Source: an uncultured Methanomassiliicoccaceae archaeon (GTDB lineage Archaea; Thermoplasmatota; Thermoplasmata; Methanomassiliicoccales; Methanomethylophilaceae). Taken from it: a DNA stretch of 5,424 nt. The stretch's first letter is position 1. Each line of letters starts with the position of its first letter. The DNA lies in the NCBI GenBank assembly GCA_945492685.1, contig CALYUZ010000074.1, forward strand, positions 1-5,424. Reading direction: 5' to 3'. The position numbers and the translations under genes are program-made. This document shows, in pieces, positions 5,243 to 5,424 of the stretch. The notes below the pieces were generated by a model. It was not told where the DNA came from and made no database searches. It saw only the letters and a program-made list of their open reading frames with translations.

Positions 5243-5424
5243 TCAGTTGCCCACAAGTTCCGTACCGGAGAAACTCATCGTGGGCACGCTTATGACGCCC
5301 ATCTGCTTGGGATCGTTTCCTATGGCCTCGATGTTGGCAACAGCATCGATCATGTTACCCATCAGCAACGCGTTGTTGATGGTCTCCACGATCTCACCCT
5401 TCCTGATGATGTAACCGCACCTGA
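5243..5424 (-). CDS. TldD/PmbA family protein, C-terminal end (runs off right edge)
   Basis: The minus strand is open from the window edge to a TGA at 5245-5243, giving the last 59 residues of a protein. The pattern RCGYIIRKGEIVETINNALL followed by GNMID and NIEAIGND matches the C-terminal domain of TldD/PmbA (modulator of DNA gyrase) proteins. Here a glycine-rich lead-in is followed by 'G.I...NA...GN', 'NI.AIGND' and a closing beta strand (VPTMSFSGTEL). The usual TldD GK.GQ.VPVG ending is not seen, so the protein is more PmbA-like than TldD-like. In bacteria TldD and PmbA (TldE) form a heterodimeric metalloprotease in which TldD carries the zinc-binding HExxxH motif. That region is outside the window here. 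It converges on the MerR-type gene across a hairpin. A partner gene, if present, would lie upstream, beyond the right edge. Confidence 0.75.
   Translation of the reverse strand, partial: RCGYIIRKGEIVETINNALLMGNMIDAVANIEAIGNDPKQMGVISVPTMSFSGTELVGN

Overview
The window looks like chromosomal DNA from an archaeon, most likely in the Thermoplasmatota and plausibly Methanomassiliicoccales. The evidence is archaeal TATA-type boxes about 24-27 nt upstream of several start codons that have no Shine-Dalgarno sequence (a leaderless layout), GGTG-type ribosome binding sites elsewhere, moderate-to-high GC genes separated by AT-rich gaps, and a short class I ketol-acid reductoisomerase. The taxonomic call is inference from protein style and promoter layout, not from a marker gene.

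Layout. (1) 1-415, minus: N-terminal part of a TnpB / IS605 OrfB protein running off the left edge. (2) 416-648: AT-rich gap with the tnpB promoter, a 7-bp inverted repeat and a strong GC-rich hairpin just after the stop of the next gene. (3) 649-2013, minus: neurotransmitter:sodium symporter (NSS) family transporter. (4) 2014-2188: divergent promoter region with imperfect direct repeats. (5) 2189-3175, plus: ilvC, followed after 25 nt by a small cyclophilin-like (TM1367-type) protein at 3201-3584. (6) 3623-4366, plus: a Fic-domain protein with an intact catalytic motif. (7) 4400-5203, plus: a MerR-type regulator with a GyrI-like ligand-binding domain. (8) 5213-5229: GC-rich hairpin between convergent genes. 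(9) 5243-5424, minus: C-terminal end of a TldD/PmbA family protein entering from the right edge.

How the genes may relate. The divergent gap at 2014-2188 serves a probable amino-acid transporter on one side and branched-chain amino-acid synthesis (ilvC) on the other, so shared control is possible but unproven. ilvC has a strongly biased codon set (mostly GGA glycine) that its downstream neighbour lacks, which suggests very high ilvC expression. The fic and merR genes are 33 nt apart on the same strand. A palindrome sits between the likely fic TATA box and its ATG, making a small regulated Fic/MerR unit the most interesting hypothesis. I see no CRISPR array, tRNA or rRNA, and no clear evidence of an entirely new system.
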